Shown here piece after piece: positions 25,046 through 33,551 of a stretch of DNA of 64,000 bases; the stretch's first letter is position 1; each line of letters starts with the position of its first letter. The stretch lies in assembly GCF_033366695.1 (NCBI RefSeq), contig NZ_JAOBTQ010000001.1:4526001-4590000 (forward strand), written 5' to 3'. Below the pieces are notes generated by a model. That model had not been told where the DNA came from. It worked only from the letters and a program-made list of their open reading frames with translations, and made no database searches. Source of the stretch: Streptomyces sp. SCL15-4 (GTDB lineage: Bacteria > Actinomycetota > Actinomycetes > Streptomycetales > Streptomycetaceae). Both the position numbers and the translations under genes were made by a program.

Positions 25046-26914
25046 CTACCGGCAGGTGAACCGGGACTCCGCCCAGTCCGCCGGCGCCACCCGGCCGGGA
25101 CCGTGGTCGCGCGGCTCCACCACCAGCCGTACGGTCCGGCGCCCGGTGAGGTCCACATGCACGGGGACGGCCGGGTCACCGCCCTCGACCATGCCGGAGC
25201 GCCACAGCGGCACCCCGTCGGCGTGGACGGAGAAGTAGACCCTGCCGAGCCCGAGGGCCATGTCGTCCACGCCGGCCCGCGCGTCGTAGGCGGTGCACGG
25301 CCGGTTGAGGTCGATGGTGACGGAGGACTCGCCGTGCACGGTGACTCCGTGCGCGTACGTCCTGCCGCCGATCGTCAGGCCGTACCGCTGCCACACCCAG
25401 CTGCTCCCGCCCAGCCTGATCTCGGGCTCGGTGCCGTCACCGGTGGCGTCGAAGCGCAGCGCGCTCAACTCGTAGACGGCGGGTGCGGGCGGCGGGGTCG
25501 GGGTCGGCGTCGGGGTCGGCCTGGGCTTCGGCTTCGGCTTCGGCTTCGGCGGCGGAGTGGACGTCGGCGTCGGGGTCGGCGTCGGTGTGGGCCTGGGGCG
25601 CGGCTTCGGCGGGGGAGAGGGCGTGGGCGTCGGCGTGGGCGTGGCCGGAAGCGGTGCGGGGGCGACGGCCGCCGGCTTCGGCGAGGGCTCGGGCCGGGGC
25701 CTTGGAGGAGCGGGCACGGGCGCCGGCGTCCCGGGGCGTACGACCGGAGCGGACGGGGACGGCCGGGCGACGGCCTCCTTCGCCGGGCGGTCGTCGTTCA
25801 CCAGGGCCAGCGCGACCGCGGCGACGGCCACCGCGACCACTCCTGCCGCGATACCGGCCTTCACCGGCGCCCCGAGCCCCTCGGAAACCGCGGCCCCGCC
25901 GGCCCCGGACGAGCCGGTGGCCGCGGCGGCGGCCCCGGCCGCCCCGGCCCCGGCGCCGCCCGCCACGATCCCGAGCGCCTTGGCGTACCCGGCGGCCCCG
26001 AACCAGCCGATGACCGCGACCGGGACGACCGCGGGGATCCCGCTCGCGACCTCCTCGATCTGCGCCGCGGCCAGCCGGCACCGGGCGCACTCCGCGAGGT
26101 GCTCGCGCAGGCCCCGCTCGGCCCGTACGCGCAGTTTGCGGCGGGCGTAGGTGCCGAGCTGGTCGGCGTAGCGGGCGCACTCCTCGTCGGCGGTGAGCGC
26201 GGTGCTGACGTGGGCCTGGAGATAGGCCTGCTTCAGCCCCTCCCGGGCGCGGCTGGCGAGCACCCGGGTGCCGTTGGCGTCCAGCCCGAACAGGACGGCC
26301 ACCTCGCTCGGGGACTCGTCCTCCACCTCGGTGTGCCACAGCACGGCCTGCCAGCGCTCGGGCAGGGAGCGGAACGCGCGCATGGCCAGGGACTGCTCGG
26401 CCTCGTGCAGGGCGCGTACGTCCGCGCCCGGATCGCCCGGGCCGGCGCCGGACGCCTCCGCGGCCCGCGCGGCCTGCTGGGCGAAGAGCGCGAAGTCGTC
26501 GACGAGCTGCTCGCGCCGGGCCGACTTGGCCCAGTGCGCGGCGACGCGTCGTACGGAGGTCAGCAGATAGGCCCGTACGGCGTGCTCGGGCCCGGAGCCG
26601 CCGCGCACCGCCTGGAGCATCCGGGCGAACACCTCGGCGGTGAGGTCGTCGGCGGTGTGGCCGTCCCGGCAGCAGGTCCGCGCGTACCGGCGTACCGCGT
26701 CGGCGTGCCGCCGGTACAGCTCCTCGTAGGCGAAGTCGTCGCCGGAGCGCATCCGTTCGATCAGCTCACCGTCGGCGGCGGGTATCTCCCGAGGCGGCGG
26801 AACACTCCCGTCCCCGGGTCCGCCGCGGAACGAGGCGCGTCCGCCTTGGCCGGGCACGTGCGGCCCGCGCCTCTCCGCGCCCCCGTGTGACTCGTCCCAC
26901 CCGTCAGCGCTCAT
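25046..26914 (-). CDS. ECF sigma factor fused to zinc-finger, transmembrane and NPCBM domains
   Basis: A 622-residue fusion. Residues 45-130 form sigma region 2 (DFAYEELYRRHADAVRRYA, DDLTAEVFARML) and 165-235 region 4 (LPERWQAVLWHTEVEDESPSEVA). Residues 245-285 resemble an anti-sigma zinc domain (Cys246, HLAECARC with His272, Cys276 and Cys279). A hydrophobic helix spans about 351-372, and before it lies an Ala/Gly-rich hydrophobic stretch. About 100 residues of Pro/Thr/Lys repeats follow, and 484-622 is an NPCBM carbohydrate-binding module ending in DWAESRF. The layout implies a membrane-held sigma factor with its own sensor outside. It resembles the actinobacterial ECF groups with C-terminal extensions (ECF52/53 type, from memory). 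It converges with the SARP gene. Confidence 0.9.
   Translation of the reverse strand: MSADGWDESHGGAERRGPHVPGQGGRASFRGGPGDGSVPPPREIPAADGELIERMRSGDDFAYEELYRRHADAVRRYARTCCRDGHTADDLTAEVFARMLQAVRGGSGPEHAVRAYLLTSVRRVAAHWAKSARREQLVDDFALFAQQAARAAEASGAGPGDPGADVRALHEAEQSLAMRAFRSLPERWQAVLWHTEVEDESPSEVAVLFGLDANGTRVLASRAREGLKQAYLQAHVSTALTADEECARYADQLGTYARRKLRVRAERGLREHLAECARCRLAAAQIEEVASGIPAVVPVAVIGWFGAAGYAKALGIVAGGAGAGAAGAAAAATGSSGAGGAAVSEGLGAPVKAGIAAGVVAVAVAAVALALVNDDRPAKEAVARPSPSAPVVRPGTPAPVPAPPRPRPEPSPKPAAVAPAPLPATPTPTPTPSPPPKPRPRPTPTPTPTPTSTPPPKPKPKPKPRPTPTPTPTPPPAPAVYELSALRFDATGDGTEPEIRLGGSSWVWQRYGLTIGGRTYAHGVTVHGESSVTIDLNRPCTAYDARAGVDDMALGLGRVYFSVHADGVPLWRSGMVEGGDPAVPVHVDLTGRRTVRLVVEPRDHGPGRVAPADWAESRFTCR
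25488..25700 (-). repeat. Low-complexity Pro/Thr/Lys-coding repeats
   Basis: Inside the sigma-factor fusion, the codons for alternating Pro-Thr and Pro-Lys produce short tandem DNA repeats such as ggcttc and ggcgtc/ggggtc runs. They encode the extended spacer between the membrane helix and the NPCBM module. Length variation between strains is likely here by slippage. Confidence 0.75.
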
Positions 26915-27176
26915 CGCGGACAGCTCCCGGCCCCGGCCCAGCCCAACCCGTCACCGGCTCAGAGTGCCACAGCCCTTTTCTCCCGAGCACCCCATCCACT
27001 CGTCCGAGCGCACTTGTCCCCGGGCCCCCGAACACCCTTCGAACGGGGACGGCCGGACCGACGGCACCGCTCACCGGGCCGCCGCCGCACGACCCGGCAG
27101 CCGCCGACGGCGGACGCGTCCCGCGAGCACCACCCGCGCGACGCGTCCGCCGAGGACGAACCGGGCCGAGCCGGAC

Positions 27177-27944
27177 CTACGCCGGAGCCGGCGCGGGCCG
27201 GGACCGGAGCCCTTCCAGCAGGATGTCCAGCAGCCGGGCCGAAGCCGCCGCCTGCTGCGCCGCATCCGGCAGGGACGGCGCCGCCGTGGCGATCACCAGC
27301 AGCACATCCCCCACCGACACGTCCGCCCGCAGCTCACCCGCCGACCGGGCCCGCTCCACCAACTGCCCGACCACGTCGAGCAACGCCCCGGCCCCGGCGT
27401 CGTCGGCCCCCATCGAGGACTCGTCCGACACCAGCCGCAGCTCACCGCCGCCCGGCTGCACCCGCTGCGGAGGCACCCGGACCGCCTCACCCGGCCCGTC
27501 CGAACCGGCGGAACCGACCCGCAGCACCTGCGGCGGCAGCAGCCGTCCCGCGCCCGACGCCACCGACGTCCGCAGGAACCGCGACAGCGCCGACCACGGC
27601 TCGTCCTCCTGCCCGAGCGCCGTCCGCGCCTGCTCGGTCAGCCGCGCCGTCTCCTCCTCGGCGATCCGCCGCACCAGCACGTCCTTGCTGGGAAAGCGCC
27701 GGTACACCGTGCCGACCCCGACCCGGGCGCGCCGCGCCACGTCCTCCATCGGCGCGCCGTACCCCAGCTCGCCGAACACCTCCCGCGCCGCACGCAGCAC
27801 GTGCTCCAGGTTGCGCTGCGCGTCCACCCGCAGCGGAGTCGTCCGCACCCCGTCCGCGCGTGGGGTGCCCGCCGCCGTACTCATCGTTCTGCCGCCGGGC
27901 GCGATGGCGGCGGCCGATGCCCAATGCGTGTCCTGAACATGCAT
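27177..27944 (-). CDS. atrA: TetR-family regulator, AtrA-like
   Basis: A 255-residue regulator. The TetR helix-turn-helix is at about 45-90 (LEHVLRAAREVFGELGYGAPMEDVARRARVG...VYRRFPSKDVL shown in parts), followed by an all-helical ligand domain. It is divergent from an NADH dehydrogenase gene, the same arrangement as atrA (SCO4118) and SCO4119 in S. coelicolor as I recall; AtrA activates actII-ORF4 and other targets. The ATG at 27944 was chosen since GGGGGA precedes it; the frame remains open to 28082, and a later ATG at 27884 is possible. Gene name rests on synteny and family. Confidence 0.82.
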   Translation of the reverse strand: MHVQDTHWASAAAIAPGGRTMSTAAGTPRADGVRTTPLRVDAQRNLEHVLRAAREVFGELGYGAPMEDVARRARVGVGTVYRRFPSKDVLVRRIAEEETARLTEQARTALGQEDEPWSALSRFLRTSVASGAGRLLPPQVLRVGSAGSDGPGEAVRVPPQRVQPGGGELRLVSDESSMGADDAGAGALLDVVGQLVERARSAGELRADVSVGDVLLVIATAAPSLPDAAQQAAASARLLDILLEGLRSRPAPAPA

Positions 27945-28321
27945 GTCTTCCCCCGGTAATGACGTCTCCCCCCGGAGACTCTCCCCACCACTGGATACGA
28001 AGCGCGCGGATCTGGCATCGGTTCCGACCGGATCCGCCCGTCGCGGACCCGTTCGACCACATTCCCTACACTCCGTCGACACACGAACATAGTTGAGAGG
28101 CAGTCAATTCAGAAGGGGCAGGTTCCGTACAGTGCGCCCCCCGATCGGAGTACGGGGCGTGTACGTCCCGATTCCGTCCCATCCCGCCCTCTCCGCCGCC
28201 CCCGCTGACCTGCCCCCTTTCGTCCCGCACGGTCGCCGCGGCCGACTCGGCGCACACCCGGCCGCCGGTCACACAAATTGCCGGGCCTGTGGACAAACTC
28301 CGGCGCCGGGTGCGTCATGGG
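27945..28321. promoter_or_regulatory. Divergent promoter region atrA / ndh
   Basis: These 377 bases must hold the promoters of the TetR gene and of ndh. The stretch 28060-28110 is less GC-rich than its surroundings (acacgaacatagttgagagg). I see no convincing palindrome for TetR binding and no Rex-type TTGTGAAC site, although acacaaattg lies 50 bases before the ndh start. Confidence 0.5.
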
Positions 28322-29695
28322 ATGGTGAAGGAACGTGCGCGCATTCTGGTTGTCGGCGGCGGCTACGTCGGGATGTACACGGCCCTGCGTCTCCAGCGGA
28401 AGCTGAAGGCGGAGCTGAGGAGAGGCGAGGCCGACATCACCGTCGTCACTCCCGACCCCTACATGACGTACCAGCCGTTCCTTCCCGAGGCCGCCGCGGG
28501 CTCGATCTCGCCGCGCCACGTCGTCGTACCGCTGCGCCGCGTCCTGCACCGGTGTCACGTCGTCATCGGCGAGGTGACCTCCATCGACCACGCGGCGCGC
28601 ACGGCGGCCGTCAGCACGCTCGCCACCGCCGACGAGGGCAGCTCCGCCGAACTGCTCGGCTACGACGAACTCGTGCTCGCCCCCGGCTCGGTCTCCCGCG
28701 CCCTGCCTGTCCCCGGCCTCGCCGAGTACGGCATCGGCTTCAAGACCGTCGAGGAGGCCATCGGCCTGCGCAACCACGTCATCGAACAGATGGACATCGC
28801 CTCCTCCACCCGCGACCCCGCGATCCGCGACGCCGCCCTCACCTTCGTCTTCGTCGGCGGCGGCTACGCGGGCGTCGAGGCCCTCGGCGAACTGGAGGAC
28901 ATGGCCCGCTACGCCGCCCGCTACTACCACAACCTCCGCCCCGAGGACATGAAGTGGATCCTCGTCGAGGCCACCGACCGGATCCTGCCGGAGGTCGGCC
29001 CGGAGATGGGCCGCTACACCGTCACCCAGCTGCGCCGCCGCAACATCCAGGTGCTGCTGGACACCCGCCTGGAATCCTGCGCCGACCGGGTCGCCGTCCT
29101 CAGCGACGGCCAGCGCTTCCCCACTCGTACGCTCGTGTGGACGGCCGGCGTCAAACCGCACCCGCTGATCGCCGCCACCGGCCTGCCGCGCACCGACCGC
29201 GGCCGGCTCCGCTGCACCGCCCAGCTCACCGTCGAGGGCACCGAGCACGTCTGGGCCGCGGGCGACGCCGCCGCCGTCCCCGACGTCACCGCCGCCGAGC
29301 CCGGCTCCGACACCGCGCCCAACGCCCAGCACGCGGTCCGCCAGGCCAGGGTCCTCGGCGACAACATCGCGCACGCGCTGCGCGGGGAGCCCCTGGAGAC
29401 GTACGCGCACCGCTACGCCGGCTCCGTCGCCTCCCTCGGCCTGCACAAGGGCGTCGCCCAGGTCTACGGCCGCGAGCTGAAGGGCTACCCGGCCTGGTTC
29501 ATGCACCGCCTGTACCACCTCAGCCGCGTGCCCACCGTCAACCGCAAGGCCCGGGTGCTCGCCGAATGGACCCTCGCCGGGCTGTTCAAGCGGGAGATCG
29601 TCTCGCTCGGCTCGCTCGAACACCCCCGTGCGGAGTTCGAACTGGCGGCCGGTGGAAAGCCTCCGCACAGCCCCTCCGACGACCCGAAGGGGTAG
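28322..29695 (+). CDS. ndh: Type II NADH dehydrogenase (NDH-2)
   Basis: A 457-residue non-proton-pumping NADH:menaquinone oxidoreductase. It has two dinucleotide-binding motifs (ILVVGGGYVGMYTAL near residue 8 for FAD, FVFVGGGYAGVEALGELED for NADH), a WAAGDAAAVPD FAD motif and a C-terminal amphipathic region for membrane attachment. The ATG at 28322 gives the family's usual N-terminus (MVKERARILVV); a GTG at 28289 would add 11 residues. It is divergent from the TetR gene, which may regulate it. Confidence 0.92.
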   Translation: MVKERARILVVGGGYVGMYTALRLQRKLKAELRRGEADITVVTPDPYMTYQPFLPEAAAGSISPRHVVVPLRRVLHRCHVVIGEVTSIDHAARTAAVSTLATADEGSSAELLGYDELVLAPGSVSRALPVPGLAEYGIGFKTVEEAIGLRNHVIEQMDIASSTRDPAIRDAALTFVFVGGGYAGVEALGELEDMARYAARYYHNLRPEDMKWILVEATDRILPEVGPEMGRYTVTQLRRRNIQVLLDTRLESCADRVAVLSDGQRFPTRTLVWTAGVKPHPLIAATGLPRTDRGRLRCTAQLTVEGTEHVWAAGDAAAVPDVTAAEPGSDTAPNAQHAVRQARVLGDNIAHALRGEPLETYAHRYAGSVASLGLHKGVAQVYGRELKGYPAWFMHRLYHLSRVPTVNRKARVLAEWTLAGLFKREIVSLGSLEHPRAEFELAAGGKPPHSPSDDPKG

Positions 29696-29718
29696 TCCCG
29701 TACGGACCCGGGAACTCC

Positions 29719-29759
29719 GCGGACCGCCGAGGCGTCTGACGGATGTCGCCGCGGTCCGC
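29719..29759 (+). terminator. Possible ndh terminator
   Basis: GCGGACCGC at 29719-29727 is complementary to GCGGTCCGC at 29751-29759, closing a 23-base loop that can pair further. It lies 24 bases after the ndh stop and before the next gene. Confidence 0.45.
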
Positions 29760-29833
29760 CCCCTGCCGGACCGCCCCCGTCCCCGGACCGGTCATCCCCG
29801 CCCGCCCACAGCACCCACGAGGGTTTCCCCACA

Positions 29834-31477
29834 GTGAACTTCACGCGCTGGAGCGCCCGGCTCCCCGGAACGCAGCGCCGCGCCGCCGCGCGGACCGAGT
29901 CGGCGGTCCCGCCGGACCGGCGGGGGGACGGCTCCGTGCCCGCGGCCCGCGCCGAACGGTCCGCCGACGGCGGACCCGCGGTGCCCGCCGTCGACGAACT
30001 GCCCACGCGTGACGTCCTGGACCGCGTCCCGGCCCTCGTCGCCCTCGTCCACGGCCCCGACCACCGCATCGGCTACGTCAACGGCGCCTACACCACCGCC
30101 TTCGGCGTCCGCCCCACCGGCGCCCCCGCCCGTGACGCCCTGCCCGAACTCGCCGAGCTGGGCCTGCTCCCGCTGCTCGACCAGGTGCTGCGCAGCGGCA
30201 GACCCCGCACCCTGAAGTCCCGCAAGGCCGTCGACGGCCGCTCGTACACCTTCACCTGCACGCCCGTCACCGAGGACGGCGACCGCGACGCGGGCGTGCT
30301 GGTCTTCGCCACCGACGTCACCGACCACGCCGAGGCCGCCGAACGCCTGCGCGCCAGCGAACGCCGCCAGCGTGAGACGGCCGTCACCCTCCAGCGCTCC
30401 CTGCTCCCGCAGGAACTGGAGCAGCCCGACGACCTGCGCATCGCCGCCACCTACCAGCCCGGCGGCACCGAGGCCGCGGTCGGCGGCGACTGGTACGACG
30501 TGATCACCCTCGGCGGCGGCCGGACCGCGCTGGTCATCGGCGACGTCATGGGCCGCGGGGTGCGGGCCGCGGCCGTCATGGGCCAGCTCCGCACGGCCGT
30601 CCGCGCCTACGCCCGCCTCGACCTGCCCCCGCACGAGGTGCTCCAGCTGCTCGACGGCCTCGCCGCCGAGATCGACGCCAACCAGATCGCCACCTGTGTC
30701 TACGCGATCCACGACCCGAACGAGGGCCGCCTGGTGTACGCGTCCGCCGGCCATCTGCCGATCCTGGTCCGCGACGAGAACGGCGTGGTCACCCGCGCCG
30801 ACGAACCCACCGGCCCGCCGCTCGGCACCGGCGGCTGGATCCACTCCTCCGGCTGCGTCGACCTCGGCCCCGGCGCCACGGCCGTCCTCTACACCGACGG
30901 CCTGGTGGAGCGCCGGGACGCCGACCTGGACGAGGGCATCGCCGCGCTCGCCGGCGCGCTGGCCGGCGCCACCGGGAGCCCGCAGGTCGTCTGCGACCGC
31001 CTGGTCCGCTCGGCCGGCGTCACCGCCGACCACGACGACGACGTGGCCGTCCTCGTCCTCCAGCACCCGGCGCGTACCGGCCCCGACGGCGATCTCTTCC
31101 GCAACGCGGCCCTGGAACTCCTCGGCGGCGTCGAGGCGGCACCCCGCGCCCGCGCGTTCGCCTCCGGCGTGCTGACCAGCTGGCGCTTCCCCGCCGACCT
31201 GCACGACCTCGGCGTCCTCGCCACCAGCGAGCTGGTCGCCAACTCCCTCCAGCACGGCGTCCCGCCCATGCGGCTGCGCCTGCGCCGCACCGACCGCCGC
31301 CTGATCATCGAGGTCACGGACGGCGACGACCACCTGCCCAGGCGCCGCCGCGCGGAGCCGGGCGACGAGTCCGGCCGGGGCATCGCCATCGTGGCGACGA
31401 TCGCCTCCAGCTGGGGCTGCCGCCGCACACCGGGCGGCAAGGCGGTCTGGTGCGAGTTCGTCCTGCCGAAGGGCTGA
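29834..31477 (+). CDS. PAS-PP2C(SpoIIE)-HATPase signalling protein
   Basis: A 547-residue cytoplasmic protein beginning at GTG. After a basic low-complexity N-terminus comes a PAS-like sensor (about 60-165), a short coiled segment, a SpoIIE-type PP2C Ser/Thr phosphatase (about 185-390; GGDWYD at 217-222 and GDVMGRG at 236 carry metal-binding Asp residues) and a C-terminal RsbW-like HATPase (about 410-547; TSELVANSLQHG, DESGRGIAIV). Such proteins can both phosphorylate and dephosphorylate anti-sigma-antagonists in sigma-B-like networks. Neither an antagonist nor a sigma-B gene is next to it, so partners are elsewhere. Confidence 0.92.
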   Translation: MNFTRWSARLPGTQRRAAARTESAVPPDRRGDGSVPAARAERSADGGPAVPAVDELPTRDVLDRVPALVALVHGPDHRIGYVNGAYTTAFGVRPTGAPARDALPELAELGLLPLLDQVLRSGRPRTLKSRKAVDGRSYTFTCTPVTEDGDRDAGVLVFATDVTDHAEAAERLRASERRQRETAVTLQRSLLPQELEQPDDLRIAATYQPGGTEAAVGGDWYDVITLGGGRTALVIGDVMGRGVRAAAVMGQLRTAVRAYARLDLPPHEVLQLLDGLAAEIDANQIATCVYAIHDPNEGRLVYASAGHLPILVRDENGVVTRADEPTGPPLGTGGWIHSSGCVDLGPGATAVLYTDGLVERRDADLDEGIAALAGALAGATGSPQVVCDRLVRSAGVTADHDDDVAVLVLQHPARTGPDGDLFRNAALELLGGVEAAPRARAFASGVLTSWRFPADLHDLGVLATSELVANSLQHGVPPMRLRLRRTDRRLIIEVTDGDDHLPRRRRAEPGDESGRGIAIVATIASSWGCRRTPGGKAVWCEFVLPKG

Positions 31478-31498
31478 GCGCCGCGCGGGTAGGGGCCG

Positions 31499-31531
31499 GC
31501 TGCCGGGCGCGGGCGGTCCGCGGCCGGCAGC
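31499..31531. terminator. Possible bidirectional terminator
   Basis: GCTGCCGG at 31499-31506 pairs with CCGGCAGC at 31524-31531, and inner GC-rich bases can extend the stem. It lies between the convergent phosphatase and MFS genes. Confidence 0.55.
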
Positions 31532-31576
31532 GCCGTTCCCCGCGCCCCCGCCAGGCGCCACCCCGGCGGCGCGGTC

Positions 31577-32878
31577 CTACGCCTCCGCGGCGACCGGCTC
31601 CGGTGCCCCGCCCCGGCTGACCACCCGGCTCTCCCGCGCCGTCCACGGCCGGTCCTGCGCCGCGGTGAGGCTCCGTCCCAGCCGCAGGGCCAGCACGGTG
31701 ACCGACAGCGAGAACAGCAGGAAGGTCACGACGTACGGCGCGTGCAGCGAGGCGCCCAGCGGACCGCCCACCGCCGGGCCGACCGCCAGTGCCAGCTGCT
31801 TGACCAGCGCGAACGCCGAGTTGTACTGACCGGCCAGGCCCTCCGGCGCCAGATCGGCGACCAGCGGCGCGACCGTCGGCGACAGCATCGCTTCACCCAG
31901 CCCGAACAGCGCGTACGTCGACACGAAGGCGGCCGTGGCCATCTCCTGGCTGCCGTGTCCCAGCCCCGCGTACCCGGCGGCCAGCCACGCGACCGCCCAG
32001 ATCAGGCCGACCGCGGCGATGACCCGGGTCCGCCGGCGCCGCTCCACGAGCTTCAGCACGGCGAACTGGGCGACCACGATCATCAGCGTGTTCGCGGCCA
32101 GCGCCGTCCCCAGCGCGGACGTGGATATCCCGGCCGCCTCCACGCCGTAGGCGCTCAGTCCCGACTCGAACTGGCCGTAGCAGGCGAAGAAGAGCACGAA
32201 GCCCAGCACGCACAGCTGCACCATCGCCCGGTTGCCGAGCAACTGCTTCCAGCCGCCCCTGGCCGACCGCGCCGGAGCGTCCGCCATCCGGGGGGAGTGC
32301 GGCATGCGCACGGTCGCCATCACCACGACCAGCACCAGGAACATCAGCGCCTCGATCGCGAACAGCAGCGTGAACGAGGACACGCGCGTGGTGTCGACGA
32401 GGTGACCGCCGATGAGGCCGCCCACGCCGAGCCCCAGGTTCTGCAGGAAGAACTGCATCGCGAACGCCCGCGAGCGCGTGTCCGCCGTGGAGCAGTCCAC
32501 GATCATCGTCGCCAGCGCCGGCTGCATCACGGCCTGTCCGGCACCGAGCGCGGCGGCGGACAGCAGCACGCTCGCGGCCCCGCCCGCCAGACCGAGGCTC
32601 AGCGCGCCCAGAGCGGCGAGGACCAGGGCGGCGAGCAGGACCGGCAGGGGACCGCGCCGCACGATCGCCCGGCCGGCGAACGGCAGCACGATCAGCGCGG
32701 CCACGGCGAAGACGGCGAGCACGAGTCCCGCCGTCATGGCTCCCAGCCCCCGCACCTGCGCCACGTAGACGTACAGGTAGGGGACGGTGAAGCCGAGCCC
32801 GAACGCGCTGAGCGCGTTGCCCACGTGGATCCGGCGCATCGCCGCGCCCATCGCCCTGGTCACGTTCACCTCTCTCAC
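31577..32878 (-). CDS. Major facilitator superfamily efflux transporter
   Basis: A 433-residue polytopic protein with about 12 hydrophobic helices and the MFS loop 2-3 motif region (PFAGRAIVRRGPLPVLL). It resembles drug-efflux members of the DHA1 type. Substrate is unknown. It is divergent from a MarR gene 95 bases away and shares with it a region carrying a perfect tandem repeat, so it is probably repressed by that regulator and induced by the exported compound. Confidence 0.88.
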   Translation of the reverse strand: MREVNVTRAMGAAMRRIHVGNALSAFGLGFTVPYLYVYVAQVRGLGAMTAGLVLAVFAVAALIVLPFAGRAIVRRGPLPVLLAALVLAALGALSLGLAGGAASVLLSAAALGAGQAVMQPALATMIVDCSTADTRSRAFAMQFFLQNLGLGVGGLIGGHLVDTTRVSSFTLLFAIEALMFLVLVVVMATVRMPHSPRMADAPARSARGGWKQLLGNRAMVQLCVLGFVLFFACYGQFESGLSAYGVEAAGISTSALGTALAANTLMIVVAQFAVLKLVERRRRTRVIAAVGLIWAVAWLAAGYAGLGHGSQEMATAAFVSTYALFGLGEAMLSPTVAPLVADLAPEGLAGQYNSAFALVKQLALAVGPAVGGPLGASLHAPYVVTFLLFSLSVTVLALRLGRSLTAAQDRPWTARESRVVSRGGAPEPVAAEA

Positions 32879-32895
32879 TAGTTAGACCTGAAGAC

Positions 32896-32921
32896 TTCGA
32901 AGCTAAAGTTCGAAGCTAAAG
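32896..32921. promoter_or_regulatory. Tandem 13-bp repeat, likely MarR operator
   Basis: TTCGAAGCTAAAG occurs twice without a gap, at 32896-32908 and 32909-32921, in the MFS/marR intergenic region. Each copy begins with the palindrome TTCGAA, giving two symmetric centres 13 bases apart. This fits cooperative binding of a dimeric regulator to both promoters. Binding is inferred. Confidence 0.7.
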
Positions 32922-32973
32922 ATTACACAGCGAAGGACTTCAAGGCAAAGGGGTCGCGTGCGATACTGCGGCC

Positions 32974-33522
32974 ATGGCCGACACCCCCGGCGTCACGGAG
33001 CCGACACTCGAAGAACAGATCGCCGCCTACCAGCGCGAGTTCCAGGACCTGGACCCCCAGGTCGAGAAGATCGTGTCGGCGCTGTCCCGGCTCAACCGCC
33101 GGATGAATGTCGCGTACGGCCGTCAGACCTCCGCCCTCGGCATCAGCAATGCCGAGTGGGAGGTCCTCAAGGCCCTCGTCCTCTCCGGTGCGCCCTATCG
33201 CATGGGTCCGAGCGACCTGGCCAAGCGGCTCGGCCTGACTCCGGCCGCGATGACGCACCGGATCGACCGCATGGTGGCCGAGGGTCTGGTCACCCGGGAG
33301 CGGGACGAGTCCAACCGCGTCCGGGTCATCGTGGAGCTGACGCCCGAGGGCCGCGAGAAGTGGCTGGAGGCCATGCGCCTGGCGACGGTCTTCGAGGAGG
33401 ACCTCCTCCAGGACCTCACTCCCGCCGAGCGCGCGGTGCTCGGCGAGGTCCTGACCCGGCTCCTGCGCCGGGTGGAGCACGCGCAGCCGGACGCCGGCGG
33501 CCGGCTCACCGACCTGGACTGA
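32974..33522 (+). CDS. MarR-family transcriptional regulator
   Basis: A 182-residue winged-helix regulator; the wHTH covers about residues 75-125 (GPSDLAKRLGLTPAAMTHRIDRMVAEGLV, seen in part) followed by the wing with RDESNRVRVIVELTPEG. A charged N-terminal helix of about 40 residues precedes it. It is divergent from the MFS pump, the classic MarR arrangement. No ribosome site precedes the ATG, and a TA-rich gcgatact lies just upstream, so the transcript may be leaderless or nearly so. The rRNA operon promoters begin about 30 bases after its stop. Confidence 0.92.
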   Translation: MADTPGVTEPTLEEQIAAYQREFQDLDPQVEKIVSALSRLNRRMNVAYGRQTSALGISNAEWEVLKALVLSGAPYRMGPSDLAKRLGLTPAAMTHRIDRMVAEGLVTRERDESNRVRVIVELTPEGREKWLEAMRLATVFEEDLLQDLTPAERAVLGEVLTRLLRRVEHAQPDAGGRLTDLD

Positions 33523-33551
33523 GACCGGCTCCCGAGGCCGCGCAAAAGATG

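Noticed and set aside
25488..25700. Repeats that could be taken for a CRISPR-like array
   Set aside because: The period is 3-6 bases and codes for Pro-Thr/Pro-Lys spacer in frame; there are no unique spacers and no cas genes.
28250..28321. Rex-type operator in front of ndh
   Set aside because: acacaaattg has only a loose resemblance to TTGTGAAC...GTTCACA and no second half-site.
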